Shown one piece after another: positions 1-7,333 of a stretch of 15,198 bases of DNA. The first letter of the stretch is position 1. Every line of letters begins with the position of its first letter. The stretch comes from CAZFER01 sp964517495 (lineage in GTDB: Bacteria > Hinthialibacterota > Hinthialibacteria > Hinthialibacterales > Hinthialibacteraceae), in NCBI GenBank assembly GCA_964517495.1, contig CAZFER010000105.1, positions 1 through 15,198 on the forward strand, in the 5' to 3' direction. The notes beneath the pieces are model-generated. The model was given only the letters and a program-made list of their open reading frames with translations. It ran no database searches and was not told where the DNA came from. Position numbers and translations under genes: made by a program.

Positions 1-186
1 ACTGGGAGCAAACCTATGTGTTCGCCCGATGTCGTGGTAAAGCAGACATCAGGATGAGTTTTGAGACAATCCCAACACTATAAAGACTTATTACCAGATC
101 GTCACAAATCAGTCTACTATATGGGGATTGCCTGGAAGTTCAAGATGGATTCAGGTGATGAAAATTGAGGTATCATACGCAGTATC
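1..186. other. Unassigned window edge, possible 3' end of an upstream gene
   Basis: Two plus-strand frames look mildly coding. Frame 3 is open from base 3 to a TAA at 81-83. Frame 1 is open from 58 to a TGA at 166-168 and reads a tail containing LLPDRHKSVYYMGIAWKFKM. That TGA lies 18 bases before the ATG at 187 and in the same frame. One possibility is the C-terminus of an upstream gene that changes frame near 60-80. I recognise no family and the region is too short to decide. Confidence 0.2.
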
Positions 187-2022
187 ATGGATAAATCAAT
201 TTACGACATCAATATTCGTGCGATACAAACTAACCACCCCCATCTCATGAGTGTATTAAACTCGAACGATCGCTTCGAGATTAAAACCACAGTCAATAAT
301 GAATTTAAGCATATTACCCCACCAAATCCGCTTGTCCAATCCAAACGCAATGTAGTTGTTTTTGGTATGGGAACTGGTCAATGGTTACTAGATTCTTATA
401 AACAAATTCATTCTACCCTTCATCGCATGTATATTCTTGAACCCAATCCCACTCAGTTTCATTCCATTCTGCAAACAACCTCACTCGAGATGTTATTACA
501 GGATTCCAGAATCACATGGTTCATAAATCCAGACTTACAATCCGCCGGTAAACGTATGAATCAGGATTTTTCCGCCGTTGGCATATGGGGCCTTCACTTT
601 TATGTCAATCCACAATGTGCACAAAATCATAGGGAAGTATATGAATCATTCTGTCGGCAAGTTCAATTTATCGCAGAAAATGCCAAACAAAATACCGACA
701 TTCAAGCCCAAAAAGGATTGATTATTCAGCATAATATTATTCGCAATCTCCCCATCATTCTTCGTTCATACACATTGGATCACTTTGTTCACTTGTTTCA
801 GGCCTCACATGGGATTGTCATAGGTGCCGGACCATCATTGGATAAGAATATTGATCAGCTTCGCAATGCTTCTCAAAAAGCTTTGTTGATTGCAACCGAT
901 TCCGCTCTAAGTGCGTTGCTTAAGCGGGATATTATCCCCCATTTTGTGGTTTCATGTGATCCGCTAAAACTCAACAGCCGCCATTTTGAAAAAATCCCAT
1001 CACTTAATCAGATGGTGTTGGCCTATTTGCCGGAAGTGAATTATCAGATTCTGGGAAAATACCCCAACCACCCTTATTTTCTATGCTTACATGATTTTCA
1101 ATCAAAGACTTTGCAATCATTAAGCCGATGGATTCCAACCAAACTCAAATTTGAACGGCGAATGAATGCCGGCTATTGCGCTTTTGCACTAGCTCGCCAA
1201 TTAGGATGTTCTCCCATCATTTTGACTGGTATGGATTTATGCCTTTCATCATCAGGTGAAAGCCATGCTGAAGATACTGGTAATGTGGCATCCATTGAAT
1301 CATTTGAAGAGAACCAGGTTGTAATGAAATTCCACAGGCAAGAGGGAAACTATCAAAGCACGGTGGTTCAAGTCGAGGGGTATGATGGAAAGCCTTGTCT
1401 TACTTTCCCTTATTTTTCTCACATGCTGCATAAATTGGAACAGGAAATTGAATCCATGCAAACACCTGTCATCGATGCCACTGAAGGGGGCGCTAAAAAG
1501 AATGGGACCAGGCAGATGACACTTAATGAAACTCTACGCTCTCTACCGCCAAAACCCCAAGTTACTGAATCTTTTCCTCCACAACTCAAACCCAACTTAC
1601 ACCAGGATGTTCATTCCCTTCTAAAAAGGTTCAACCAACTTCGTCAGAACGTTGGATTAGCCCGTCAACAGATTCAATCTGGGATAAATCAACTGCAAAT
1701 TTTGAAAAATCAGTCACAAATGGATGAAAGTTCATCAAATCCACCACGCAGCCAACTCGATGATTTTTACCAGCGATTTAAAGAGCTTTTATTCTCCCCT
1801 TCATTAGAAGAAGCCTTGGATATTGGATTGGGCCGCTTGAGAATCGAGTTTCAGCGCTATGAAATCCCAGTAGAATTGGCTGGTCATGAAGAATTTGACC
1901 ATCTCCATGAACATTTGATGCAATGGATGAAGGTTTTTGAGAAAGATTTAACTCACTTTCTACAACTTTACACTCTTGTAATGGAAAATATGAAGACTGC
2001 CTTGACTTCTACAAGAGGGTGA
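187..2022 (+). CDS. DUF115 / Maf-like (MptE-like fold) protein
   Basis: A 611-residue cytoplasmic protein. Residues about 54-90 form a Rossmann-like segment (VVVFGMGTGQWLLD, then YILEPNP). Residues about 205-430 match the DUF115 core: a glycine-rich loop GAGPSLDKN (213-221), ATDSALSALL (236-245) and the following P251 and SCDP (256-259). From about 470 the chain is polar and helical. The order N-terminal domain, DUF115, helical tail fits the Maf (motility accessory factor) type, members of which transfer nonulosonic sugars to flagellin; archaeal MptE, in the same superfamily, is a pterin pyrophosphokinase. No flagellin or nonulosonate genes are visible here, so the substrate is unknown. The ATG at 187 follows an in-frame stop at 166-168; the ribosome site is weak (TTGAGG about 15 bases upstream). 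Family assignment is firm, function is inferred. Confidence 0.85.
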   Translation: MDKSIYDINIRAIQTNHPHLMSVLNSNDRFEIKTTVNNEFKHITPPNPLVQSKRNVVVFGMGTGQWLLDSYKQIHSTLHRMYILEPNPTQFHSILQTTSLEMLLQDSRITWFINPDLQSAGKRMNQDFSAVGIWGLHFYVNPQCAQNHREVYESFCRQVQFIAENAKQNTDIQAQKGLIIQHNIIRNLPIILRSYTLDHFVHLFQASHGIVIGAGPSLDKNIDQLRNASQKALLIATDSALSALLKRDIIPHFVVSCDPLKLNSRHFEKIPSLNQMVLAYLPEVNYQILGKYPNHPYFLCLHDFQSKTLQSLSRWIPTKLKFERRMNAGYCAFALARQLGCSPIILTGMDLCLSSSGESHAEDTGNVASIESFEENQVVMKFHRQEGNYQSTVVQVEGYDGKPCLTFPYFSHMLHKLEQEIESMQTPVIDATEGGAKKNGTRQMTLNETLRSLPPKPQVTESFPPQLKPNLHQDVHSLLKRFNQLRQNVGLARQQIQSGINQLQILKNQSQMDESSSNPPRSQLDDFYQRFKELLFSPSLEEALDIGLGRLRIEFQRYEIPVELAGHEEFDHLHEHLMQWMKVFEKDLTHFLQLYTLVMENMKTALTSTRG

Positions 2023-2029
2023 CGATAAT
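2002..2029 (+). promoter_or_regulatory. Probable sigma70-type promoter of the tRNA gene
   Basis: A -35 box TTGACT (2002-2007, five of six consensus) and a -10 box GATAAT (2024-2029, five of six) are separated by 16 bases. Transcription would begin near 2036, about nine bases before the tRNA. The -35 lies inside the end of the DUF115 gene. This would make the tRNA, and perhaps the TPR gene after it, independent of the upstream gene. Confidence 0.55.
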
Positions 2030-2044
2030 AATATTTGAATAGAA

Positions 2045-2118
2045 GGGCGATTAGCTCAGTTGGTTAGAGCGCCAGTATCACAAACTGGAGGCCACTGGTT
2101 CGAATCCAGTATCGCCCA
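2045..2118 (+). tRNA. tRNA-Val (anticodon CAC)
   Basis: A full cloverleaf can be folded. The acceptor GGGCGAT (2045-2051) pairs perfectly with ATCGCCC (2111-2117). The D arm is GCTC/GAGC. The anticodon stem CCAGT/ACTGG closes the loop ATCACAA (2077-2083), with anticodon CAC at 2079-2081. The variable loop has five bases, and the T arm ACTGG/CCAGT closes TTCGAAT. The discriminator base is A, as expected for valine. The 3' CCA is not encoded (TAT follows), so it must be added after transcription. Base 32 is A rather than the usual pyrimidine. Confidence 0.96.
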
Positions 2119-2217
2119 TATTTTATTAAATTTAGCTAATCCAATCCGAAGCGCTGCATTTGGCGGCAAATTTTAGGCCCCGGACTTACGGTTGGTTGTG
2201 TCCAATCAGGCATCTTC

Positions 2218-3573
2218 ATGGCCACATCGAACGCATATGTTAATCATTTCAAGCAAGGGATGGAGCTCTATACTGGCGGCCACTACGAACAAGCACTGAT
2301 TCCTCTTAAAAAAGCACTCGTTTATCAGCCTGATTTCCCAGATATATATTACCTTATCGCCCGTATTTATGATGAACTCAACCGCCATGCCGATGCCCTT
2401 TCCATGTACGAAAAAGTCGTCCGCCTTTTGCCCAATGATCAAGAAGTCCACTGGGCATATGGAAAGTTATTGATGAAAAGTGGGGAAGAAAAGAAGGGCC
2501 TGAAAATTCTGAATAAAGCCCTTAAGTTAAACCCGAAAGATCCCCGCATTCGTACTGAATTAGCAAGATATTATCAACAAAAGCAAAAACCTAAAAAAGC
2601 ACTGGCTATTATTGAAACCGGCATCAAACACCTTCCTGATCATGCCCCCTTTTACGCGATGGCTGGCGATATCCTGAAAAGAATGAATAAACTGGGCAAA
2701 GCTCAGGAATATTATGAACTCAGCCTGGAACTGGATCCTGAATACGAACCTGCCAAACGCGGCATCAATGCCGTCATGCATGCGATGGAGAATCATTCCT
2801 CGGCACCCGCTCCAAAAAGTCCTAAAAGTGAAGCGCGGGAGGAATTAGTTGAAGCGGCTACCCTGTTTCGACAAAACCAACTTGATATGGCAATTATCCG
2901 GTTGCTGGAACTAAAGGATAAAGCCGGTGTTGAACGCGATGCCACCATGCTTTTAGGAAAAGCATTTGCCCGCAAGGGGCTTTATAAACGAGCCCGGGAT
3001 GTTTTTCTGGGATTTATGATGGACCACACCCCCGATATCCTGGTGTATTACAACCTGGGGCTTTCATCCAACCGAATGGGACGTTATGAAGAAGCAGTTG
3101 AGTATTTGCAGCAAGCGTTGATGGAAGACGATGAATTCGAAGAAGCTCTCGTCGAGATGGGAATCGCCAGTTTTATGATGGAAAATTACGCCGATGCCCG
3201 TGACTATTTTGTTCGGGCCTTAAAGCTAAATAAAGAAAATCCAAAGCCTTATGCATACCTCGCCTTTTTGGCATACTTGCGGGAAGACAAACAGAAGGTC
3301 GCTGAGTTTTTAAAACGTGCGAAAGCGGCTGATCCCAGCGCGGCTGAAATGGCGTTTGTTATGGGCTATATCAGCGTGGCCGAAGAGAATTATGACAAAG
3401 CAAGCACCCATCTTGAAAAATGCTTGAAGCAATCCCCTGATCATTTCGAAGCGCTTAAACTGATGGGACGGATGAAATCTGAAATGGGGGACCAGCGGGC
3501 AGCCAGGGAGTATTATCAATCGGCCGCAACCTTGAATCCAGCAGATCCGGAATGTGCACAAATATTATCTTAA
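2218..3573 (+). CDS. Tetratricopeptide-repeat protein
   Basis: A 451-residue protein made almost wholly of TPR units with the usual spacing of about 34 residues. Examples are GHYEQALIPLKKALVYQPD, KALKLNPKDPRI and GRYEEAVEYLQQAL, with the repeated ending LNP or LDP. Roughly five repeats fill residues 8-180. A proline/serine-rich linker follows at about 190-203, then about seven more repeats run to the end. There is no signal peptide and no membrane segment, so it is probably a cytoplasmic scaffold for protein-protein contacts; the partner cannot be read from the sequence. It starts about 100 bases after the tRNA with no clear terminator between, and may be co-transcribed with it. The ATG at 2218 has only a modest ribosome site (CAGG, about 8 bases upstream). 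The family call is secure; no specific role is supported. Confidence 0.88.
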   Translation: MATSNAYVNHFKQGMELYTGGHYEQALIPLKKALVYQPDFPDIYYLIARIYDELNRHADALSMYEKVVRLLPNDQEVHWAYGKLLMKSGEEKKGLKILNKALKLNPKDPRIRTELARYYQQKQKPKKALAIIETGIKHLPDHAPFYAMAGDILKRMNKLGKAQEYYELSLELDPEYEPAKRGINAVMHAMENHSSAPAPKSPKSEAREELVEAATLFRQNQLDMAIIRLLELKDKAGVERDATMLLGKAFARKGLYKRARDVFLGFMMDHTPDILVYYNLGLSSNRMGRYEEAVEYLQQALMEDDEFEEALVEMGIASFMMENYADARDYFVRALKLNKENPKPYAYLAFLAYLREDKQKVAEFLKRAKAADPSAAEMAFVMGYISVAEENYDKASTHLEKCLKQSPDHFEALKLMGRMKSEMGDQRAAREYYQSAATLNPADPECAQILS

Positions 3574-3605
3574 CCATTGAATTTAAAATGTAATCCTTTC
3601 AAATC

Positions 3606-3714
3606 CATTCCCCTCACAAGATTGGGAGGGGTCAGGGGAGGGTTGATAAGAAAACATACAGTATTATTCTTAAATTCCCTCTTAACCTCCCCCCATTGCA
3701 TTGGGGGAGGAATA
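3606..3714. repeat. G/C-rich inverted-repeat block (MITE-like or palindromic intergenic element)
   Basis: The left part carries GGGAGGGGTCAGGGGAGGG (from about 3627). The right part carries CTCTTAACCTCCCC, an imperfect reverse complement, about 35 bases further on. The right arm itself forms a hairpin, CCTCCCCC pairing with GGGGGAGG around a short loop (about 3687-3710). The block lies between two plus-strand genes. It resembles the short palindromic intergenic elements dispersed in many genomes, but no second copy is visible here. It may also act as an RNA hairpin or weak terminator. Confidence 0.5.
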
Positions 3715-3740
3715 ATAAGGAATATTATTGTCTTTATCTT

Positions 3741-4361
3741 ATGATGAATTTTGAATCTGAGACATTAATTCGTTTAGCGCTGGGTCTGGCCTTGTTTGGT
3801 TTTGGCTGGATATTCTTCAAAATCGGTTTGAACGCCATTGGCTTCGGCGTAGGTTTTCTCTTTGGTTCATCCGTTTATGAAATCCTTCTCTCCATTATTC
3901 CACAGATCGATCCTGAATGGCTGCGTTTCTTCCCCACTCATCCCATCACACCCTATATCGTGGGGTGTGTGACCGGGGTGTTGGGGGTATTGTTATCCAA
4001 ACGCCTGTTTATGGTATTGGTGTTCCTGGCCACTTTGGCGGGATTGCTATATATATTGTATGCAGATGACCAACAACGGGAATTGGTGGATAAACTATTT
4101 ACACAACTCGGGATTTTGGAATCGCTCAACCAAACCCTAGGCAATGCCTGGCCAGCCCTGCTAGCGTTTCTTATTTCACTGCTGGTTCTTGTTGTACAAA
4201 AGCAGGTTGTTATCATTCTAACCGCCTGTGCTGGAAGCTACTTGATCGCCGACACTATCAACATTCCTATTATCTTCCTGCCCCTTTGCTTTATCGGGTT
4301 TTTGTTTCAACAAAAACAGAAGAAGAAACAAGTCAAGAAAGTCGTAGTGGAAGAGGAATAA
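3741..4361 (+). CDS. Polytopic membrane protein, DUF4203/TMEM198-like
   Basis: From the ATG at 3741 the product has 206 residues, most of them hydrophobic. Likely membrane segments lie at about 9-27, 30-47, 72-86, 89-107, 137-154, 156-175 and 177-190. A basic-then-acidic tail follows (QQKQKKKQVKKVVVEEE). Glycine-rich helix pairs such as GFGVGFLFG and GCVTGVLGVLLSKRLF resemble the DUF4203 (TM7S3/TM198-like) fold, which has no settled function. A longer reading frame could begin at a TTG at 3696, but that codon lies inside the hairpin arm of the upstream repeat, so I reject it. A purine-rich GGAATAATAAGGAAT lies about 20 bases before the ATG, farther than usual for a ribosome site. The stop codon abuts the broken end of the converging DUF2442 gene. 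Confidence 0.65.
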   Translation: MMNFESETLIRLALGLALFGFGWIFFKIGLNAIGFGVGFLFGSSVYEILLSIIPQIDPEWLRFFPTHPITPYIVGCVTGVLGVLLSKRLFMVLVFLATLAGLLYILYADDQQRELVDKLFTQLGILESLNQTLGNAWPALLAFLISLLVLVVQKQVVIILTACAGSYLIADTINIPIIFLPLCFIGFLFQQKQKKKQVKKVVVEEE

Positions 4362-4562
4362 ATGGATTCCATAACCCGCACCGCTGATTTGGTAATGAGT
4401 ACGTTCCGCTGAAGAACCATTTGCAAGACGGGGATACCATCCTATAGGAACAGAAATCGTTCGCCCGTCTTGCAAATCAACAGATAGCGTATCATCCGTC
4501 ACGTTAACATCCACGATTGGCGTAAGTTTAAGTGTTTCCGGAACAGAAGGTATCTTATCCAT
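4218..4562 (-). CDS. DUF2442 domain protein, C-terminus lost
   Basis: Residues 1-67 match a DUF2442 domain: a beta-rich start, then DGRTISVPIGWYPRL (32-46), an ERTHYQISGAGYGIH segment ending at H67, and there the similarity stops. Family members normally go on with a Trp-Pro and a short acidic stretch ending in LL. Here the frame instead runs antisense through the last 144 bases of the membrane gene, giving a hydrophobic, clearly unrelated tail of 47 residues. The last conserved codon (4362-4364) sits flush against the neighbour's TAA (4359-4361), which points to a deletion or rearrangement. The gene starts 17 bases after thiC on the same strand, so it is probably co-transcribed. DUF2442 genes often pair with DUF4160; none is present. 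Probably a non-functional remnant. Confidence 0.6.
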   Translation of the reverse strand: MDKIPSVPETLKLTPIVDVNVTDDTLSVDLQDGRTISVPIGWYPRLANGSSAERTHYQISGAGYGIHLFLFHYDFLDLFLLLFLLKQKPDKAKGQEDNRNVDSVGDQVASSTGG

Positions 4563-4579
4563 TTACTTAATTCGCCTGA

Positions 4580-5971
4580 TCACTTAGGCAAAACCATTGT
4601 ATCATCCAGTTTGCCTTCAGCTCCCAGTTCTTCTTTTAGTTTATGCACTTCATCCTGCAAGGTATGCTGAGAGATATTATAAGCACAGAATTTTGGTCCG
4701 CACATCGAGCAAAAGGCCGCTTCTTTGTAATCTTTATCCGGCAGAGTTTCATCGTGATAAGCCCGAGCGGTTTCAGGATCCAGCGAGAGTTCAAACTGTT
4801 TTTCCCACTCAAATGCATAGCGTGCTTTTGAAAGTGCATCGTCCCGATCCTGGGCACCGGTCCGGCCACGTGCCACATCGGCTGAATGGGCGGCGATTTT
4901 ATAGGCAATGCATCCCTGCTTGACATCCTCAAGATTGGGTAATCCCAAGTGTTCCTTGGGAGTGACATAACACAACATCGAGGCACCTGCCGTACCGGCC
5001 AACGCTGCTCCGATAGCTGATGTGATATGGTCATACCCCGGCGCAATATCTGTTACAAGCGGTCCCAAGAGATAAAATGGCGCCTCATGGCATACTTCCA
5101 TCTCTTTCTTTACATTCATCTCAATTTGATGGATGGGAATATGCCCCGGCCCTTCGATCATCACCTGAACATCGTGCTCCCAGGCGCGTTGGGTAAGTTC
5201 ACCCAGGGTATCCAATTCAGCAAATTGGGCTTCATCACTGGCATCGGCGATCGAACCAGGCCGCAGGCCATCGCCCAGGCTGAAGGATACATCGTATTTC
5301 TTGAAGATTTCACACAATTCATCGAAAATGGTGTACCATAAATTCTCATGGTGATGGTACATCATCCAGCGGGCCATAATTGAACCGCCGCGGCTGACAA
5401 TTCCCGTAACCCGTTTGGCGGTGAGTGGAATGTAGCGTAACAAAACACCGGCATGAATAGTCATATAATCCACACCTTGTTTGGCCTGCGCTTCAACCGT
5501 TTCCAACAGGATATCCGCTGTGAGATCTTCAATCCGCCGAACTTTAGTTAACGCTTCATAGGTTGGTACGGTGCCAATGGGCACAGGGCTGTTGTCGATG
5601 ATTGCCTGGCGAATTTCTGGGATATCACCACCGGTGCTCAGATCCATGACCGTGTCCGCCCCATATTTAATCGCCCAGTTCAGTTTTTCCACTTCAGAAT
5701 CGATATTAGATGTTACTGCTGAGTTCCCGATATTGGCGTTGATCTTGCACTTGGTTTCGATACCAATTCCCATCGGTTCCAGGCGTTTGTGATTGACATT
5801 GGCGGGAATAATCAAGCGTCCACGCGCGACTTCGTCCCGGATCAATTCCGCTGGCAAGTTCTCCCGCTGTGCCACATAGCGCATTTCTTCGGTAATCTGG
5901 CCCTGGCGGGCTTTGTGCAATTGAGTTACATTTTCGCCGTTGGTTGCGGCTTTTCGTTTGAAATCAATCAT
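4580..5971 (-). CDS. thiC: Phosphomethylpyrimidine synthase ThiC
   Basis: ThiC converts aminoimidazole ribotide to hydroxymethylpyrimidine phosphate for thiamine synthesis, as a radical-SAM enzyme in the cytoplasm. The 463-residue product has the conserved blocks in order: IPANVNH (55-61), INANIGNSAV (77-86), TVMDLSTGGD (107-116), GTVPTYEA (133-140), TIHAGV (171-176), SLGDGLRPGS (231-240) and EGPGHIP (273-279). The C-terminal cluster-binding CSMCGPKFC has its three cysteines at 421, 424 and 429 (CX2CX4C). Its length fits the short ThiC form without the extra N-terminal domain of the E. coli enzyme. The ATG at 5971 has a strong ribosome site (GAAGGAG at 5980-5986, 8 bases of spacing). Expression is almost certainly controlled by the TPP riboswitch upstream. 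No motif is missing. Confidence 0.98.
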   Translation of the reverse strand: MIDFKRKAATNGENVTQLHKARQGQITEEMRYVAQRENLPAELIRDEVARGRLIIPANVNHKRLEPMGIGIETKCKINANIGNSAVTSNIDSEVEKLNWAIKYGADTVMDLSTGGDIPEIRQAIIDNSPVPIGTVPTYEALTKVRRIEDLTADILLETVEAQAKQGVDYMTIHAGVLLRYIPLTAKRVTGIVSRGGSIMARWMMYHHHENLWYTIFDELCEIFKKYDVSFSLGDGLRPGSIADASDEAQFAELDTLGELTQRAWEHDVQVMIEGPGHIPIHQIEMNVKKEMEVCHEAPFYLLGPLVTDIAPGYDHITSAIGAALAGTAGASMLCYVTPKEHLGLPNLEDVKQGCIAYKIAAHSADVARGRTGAQDRDDALSKARYAFEWEKQFELSLDPETARAYHDETLPDKDYKEAAFCSMCGPKFCAYNISQHTLQDEVHKLKEELGAEGKLDDTMVLPK

Positions 5972-5979
5972 TGCTATGA

Positions 5980-6006
5980 CTCCTTCGCATGATTTGATTT
6001 CGAAGG
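5980..6006 (-). promoter_or_regulatory. Ribosome-site-sequestering hairpin upstream of thiC
   Basis: On the minus strand CCTTCG (6001-6006) is the exact complement of CGAAGG (5982-5987), with a 13-base loop. The 3' arm contains most of the thiC ribosome site GAAGGAG. Folding would hide that site, which suggests that the riboswitch acts on translation. I see no hairpin followed by a U-run in the leader. Confidence 0.5.
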
Positions 6007-6079
6007 TAACACGGCGTATGGGAAGGCTGAAAAGTTAAGAAAGGAGGGAATACCACCCTACTGTTTTTTACACCCCATC

Positions 6080-6175
6080 GTCGCTTTCCTCCGCCGGGAT
6101 TAACCGGATCAGGTTCGAGGGGTATCCGATAGTCTCGAATTCTCAGGGCCGGGTTAGGCCCACCCCCAGCGAGCT
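6080..6175 (-). ncRNA. TPP riboswitch (THI element)
   Basis: The minus-strand RNA contains the hallmark segments of the thiamine pyrophosphate aptamer: GGGGGTG near the 5' end, CTGAGA (6141-6146), then ATACCCCTCGAACCTGATCC and GGTTAATCCCGGCGGAGGA. A closing P1 helix can be made between TCGCT (6169-6173) and AGCGA (6081-6085). It lies about 110 bases before thiC, the expected target. Bound TPP would lower thiC expression. Confidence 0.96.
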
Positions 6176-6195
6176 GGCTGATTTTTATCTAATCT

Positions 6196-6225
6196 ATTAT
6201 ATTCGAATTGATTCTATATTGTCAA
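6196..6225 (-). promoter_or_regulatory. Near-consensus sigma70 promoter for thiC
   Basis: On the minus strand a perfect -35 TTGACA (6220-6225) and a perfect -10 TATAAT (6196-6201) are 18 bases apart. The start point would be near 6188, about 13 bases before the riboswitch aptamer. The -35 box overlaps the stop codon of the DUF4416 gene (6222-6224), so thiC has its own start immediately behind its neighbour. Confidence 0.85.
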
Positions 6226-6740
6226 CAATGAACCTGTTTTTTGTAAATCTGCCGAATATCCTGGAAAACCTCCCGGTGATTAAAATAGTCCGGATAAGTC
6301 CATGGGAGCTGGGTAAAATTTCCTTTTTCATACCGCATGGTTACCTCGGCATATATCCCTCTGCCAAGATAAATTCGATGGCTGAAATTCTTTGTGCTGG
6401 CCAAAACCAAATTCGCTCCTGAGAGGTATCCCGGATCAAGATTGAATAGCCGGTGGCCTTGTTTTGCAAATTGTTCTTCCCATTGATTTGACATCTGCTT
6501 GAAATGGATAATTCGGTCAGGGTAGATTAGTTCCGATACCGATAAAAACCGCTTAGTTAAATCGGCTCCCATTTCGTTTTCATAATAATTGGTCTCAGTA
6601 AATGGAAATGGATCGCTTAAATAATCAATTGAGCCAAACCGGAATTCGATCATCCTCAACACTTCTTCATACAGGCTTTCATCACGATAAAGCAAGCCGA
6701 ATATGGGTTTAACCATAGGCGGTGACAATACCTTTCCCAT
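6222..6740 (-). CDS. DUF4416 family protein
   Basis: The 172-residue product matches DUF4416 along its full length: KPIFGLLYRDESLYEE (11-26), FRFGSIDYLSDPFPF (33-47), YYENEMG (52-58), NLDPGYL (100-106), FSHRIYLGRGIYAEVT (119-134) and LPWTYPDY (145-152). It has no signal peptide or membrane segment. The family is common in deep-branching and environmental bacteria and its function is unknown; conserved Asp, His and Arg residues in the NLDPGY and HRIYLGRG blocks hint at an enzyme, but that is inference. A GTG at 6749 would add three residues; I prefer the ATG at 6740, since the purine-rich AGAGGGGG then sits about eight bases upstream, whereas it would run straight into the GTG. Upstream of thiC on the same strand, but thiC has its own promoter. 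Confidence 0.87.
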   Translation of the reverse strand: MGKVLSPPMVKPIFGLLYRDESLYEEVLRMIEFRFGSIDYLSDPFPFTETNYYENEMGADLTKRFLSVSELIYPDRIIHFKQMSNQWEEQFAKQGHRLFNLDPGYLSGANLVLASTKNFSHRIYLGRGIYAEVTMRYEKGNFTQLPWTYPDYFNHREVFQDIRQIYKKQVHC

Positions 6741-6749
6741 TACAAACAC

Positions 6750-7096
6750 CCCCTCTTAACAACATCTTAACATCAAGGAGTGTATCAATTATATAGCGTA
6801 ATTGTATAGAGCGTGTGTAAACCATGTGCCCGGTTTATAGAGCTCGGATATCTATGTGGACTTCGCACCTTAACCTGTATATAGGGTATGCAAAAAACTA
6901 AACCACTAAATGTGCGTTTACTCATGAAATAATGGCGTCTTTTTTCTTACTGATTTGCACTTTTCTTTTTTGGAAATCGGGTTTATTTTCAATTGCAATC
7001 GATTGTTGAAAAAAAGTTAAAAAACCGCTTGACATTAAATTAAAAGTAATGCAATATATATTCAATTAAGTGTAAAGGGCTGAGGGAGTTTATTTC
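6750..7096. other. Divergent intergenic region, AT-rich
   Basis: This stretch separates the leftward DUF4416 gene from the rightward coiled-coil unit and should hold both promoters. It contains a short inverted repeat, CAATTA/TAATTG (about 6787-6805), and a candidate rightward promoter at 7029. I see no reading frame with coding character and no RNA gene. Confidence 0.4.
7029..7057 (+). promoter_or_regulatory. Candidate promoter of the coiled-coil unit
   Basis: A perfect -35 TTGACA (7029-7034) is followed after 17 bases by CAATAT (7052-7057), or with longer spacing by TATATA (7055-7060). The -10 match is only fair. It lies 40 bases upstream of a ribosome site and start codon, and directs transcription into the 7097 ORF and the 563-residue gene. 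Confidence 0.4.
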
Positions 7097-7321
7097 ATGC
7101 TGGATTTACCTCACACTTTAAATTGGCATATACTTTCTTCATTGATCTTTCTTTTTTCCCTCACAAATCCTTTCATTTCAAACCTTTAGGGCTGCACCTC
7201 CAGGGTTGGGGTGCTGTTGAACGAAGGCCCGGCCCGCTTGGTACTCAATTTGGATGCACCATGGCCGGTAGAAGAAAACATAAAACTTGAAAAGTACACC
7301 ACACTAAACACTAACGTATAG
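7097..7321 (+). pseudogene. Small lipoprotein-like ORF interrupted by an amber codon in its lipobox
   Basis: The ATG at 7097 has a good ribosome site (GAGGGAG, eight bases upstream) and opens a frame of 30 codons whose second half is hydrophobic (ILSSLIFLFSLTNPFISNL). It stops at TAG (7187-7189). The same frame then continues for 43 more codons, starting Gly-Cys-Thr-Ser and including LLNEGPARLVLNLDAPWPV, to a second TAG at 7319-7321. That stop overlaps the ribosome site of the next gene. Without the first TAG the join would read Leu-X-Gly-Cys, a lipoprotein signal-peptidase II site at the right distance after a hydrophobic stretch. One base change from a serine TCG, or a read error, would explain it. 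The N-terminal region lacks the usual lysine or arginine, which weakens the case. Alternatives are a short leader peptide or chance. Confidence 0.4.
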
Positions 7322-7333
7322 GAGGAAAGAAGG

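Noticed and set aside
2206..3561. Minus-strand open frames opposite the TPR gene
   Set aside because: They are antisense shadows of a strongly conserved repeat protein and carry no start signals.
3696..3740. TTG at 3696 as the start of the membrane protein
   Set aside because: It lies in the hairpin arm of an intergenic repeat and would add a polar stretch unlike the family. The ATG at 3741 begins just before the first membrane helix.
4597..5341. Several open frames on both strands within 4597-5341, up to 136 codons
   Set aside because: They are alternative frames of thiC, whose conserved blocks run unbroken through the region. They have no ribosome sites and no family similarity.
7187..7189. 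TAG as pyrrolysine or a reassigned sense codon
   Set aside because: Other genes in the window are compatible with the standard code, and the next stop of the same ORF is also TAG. Nothing here supports recoding.
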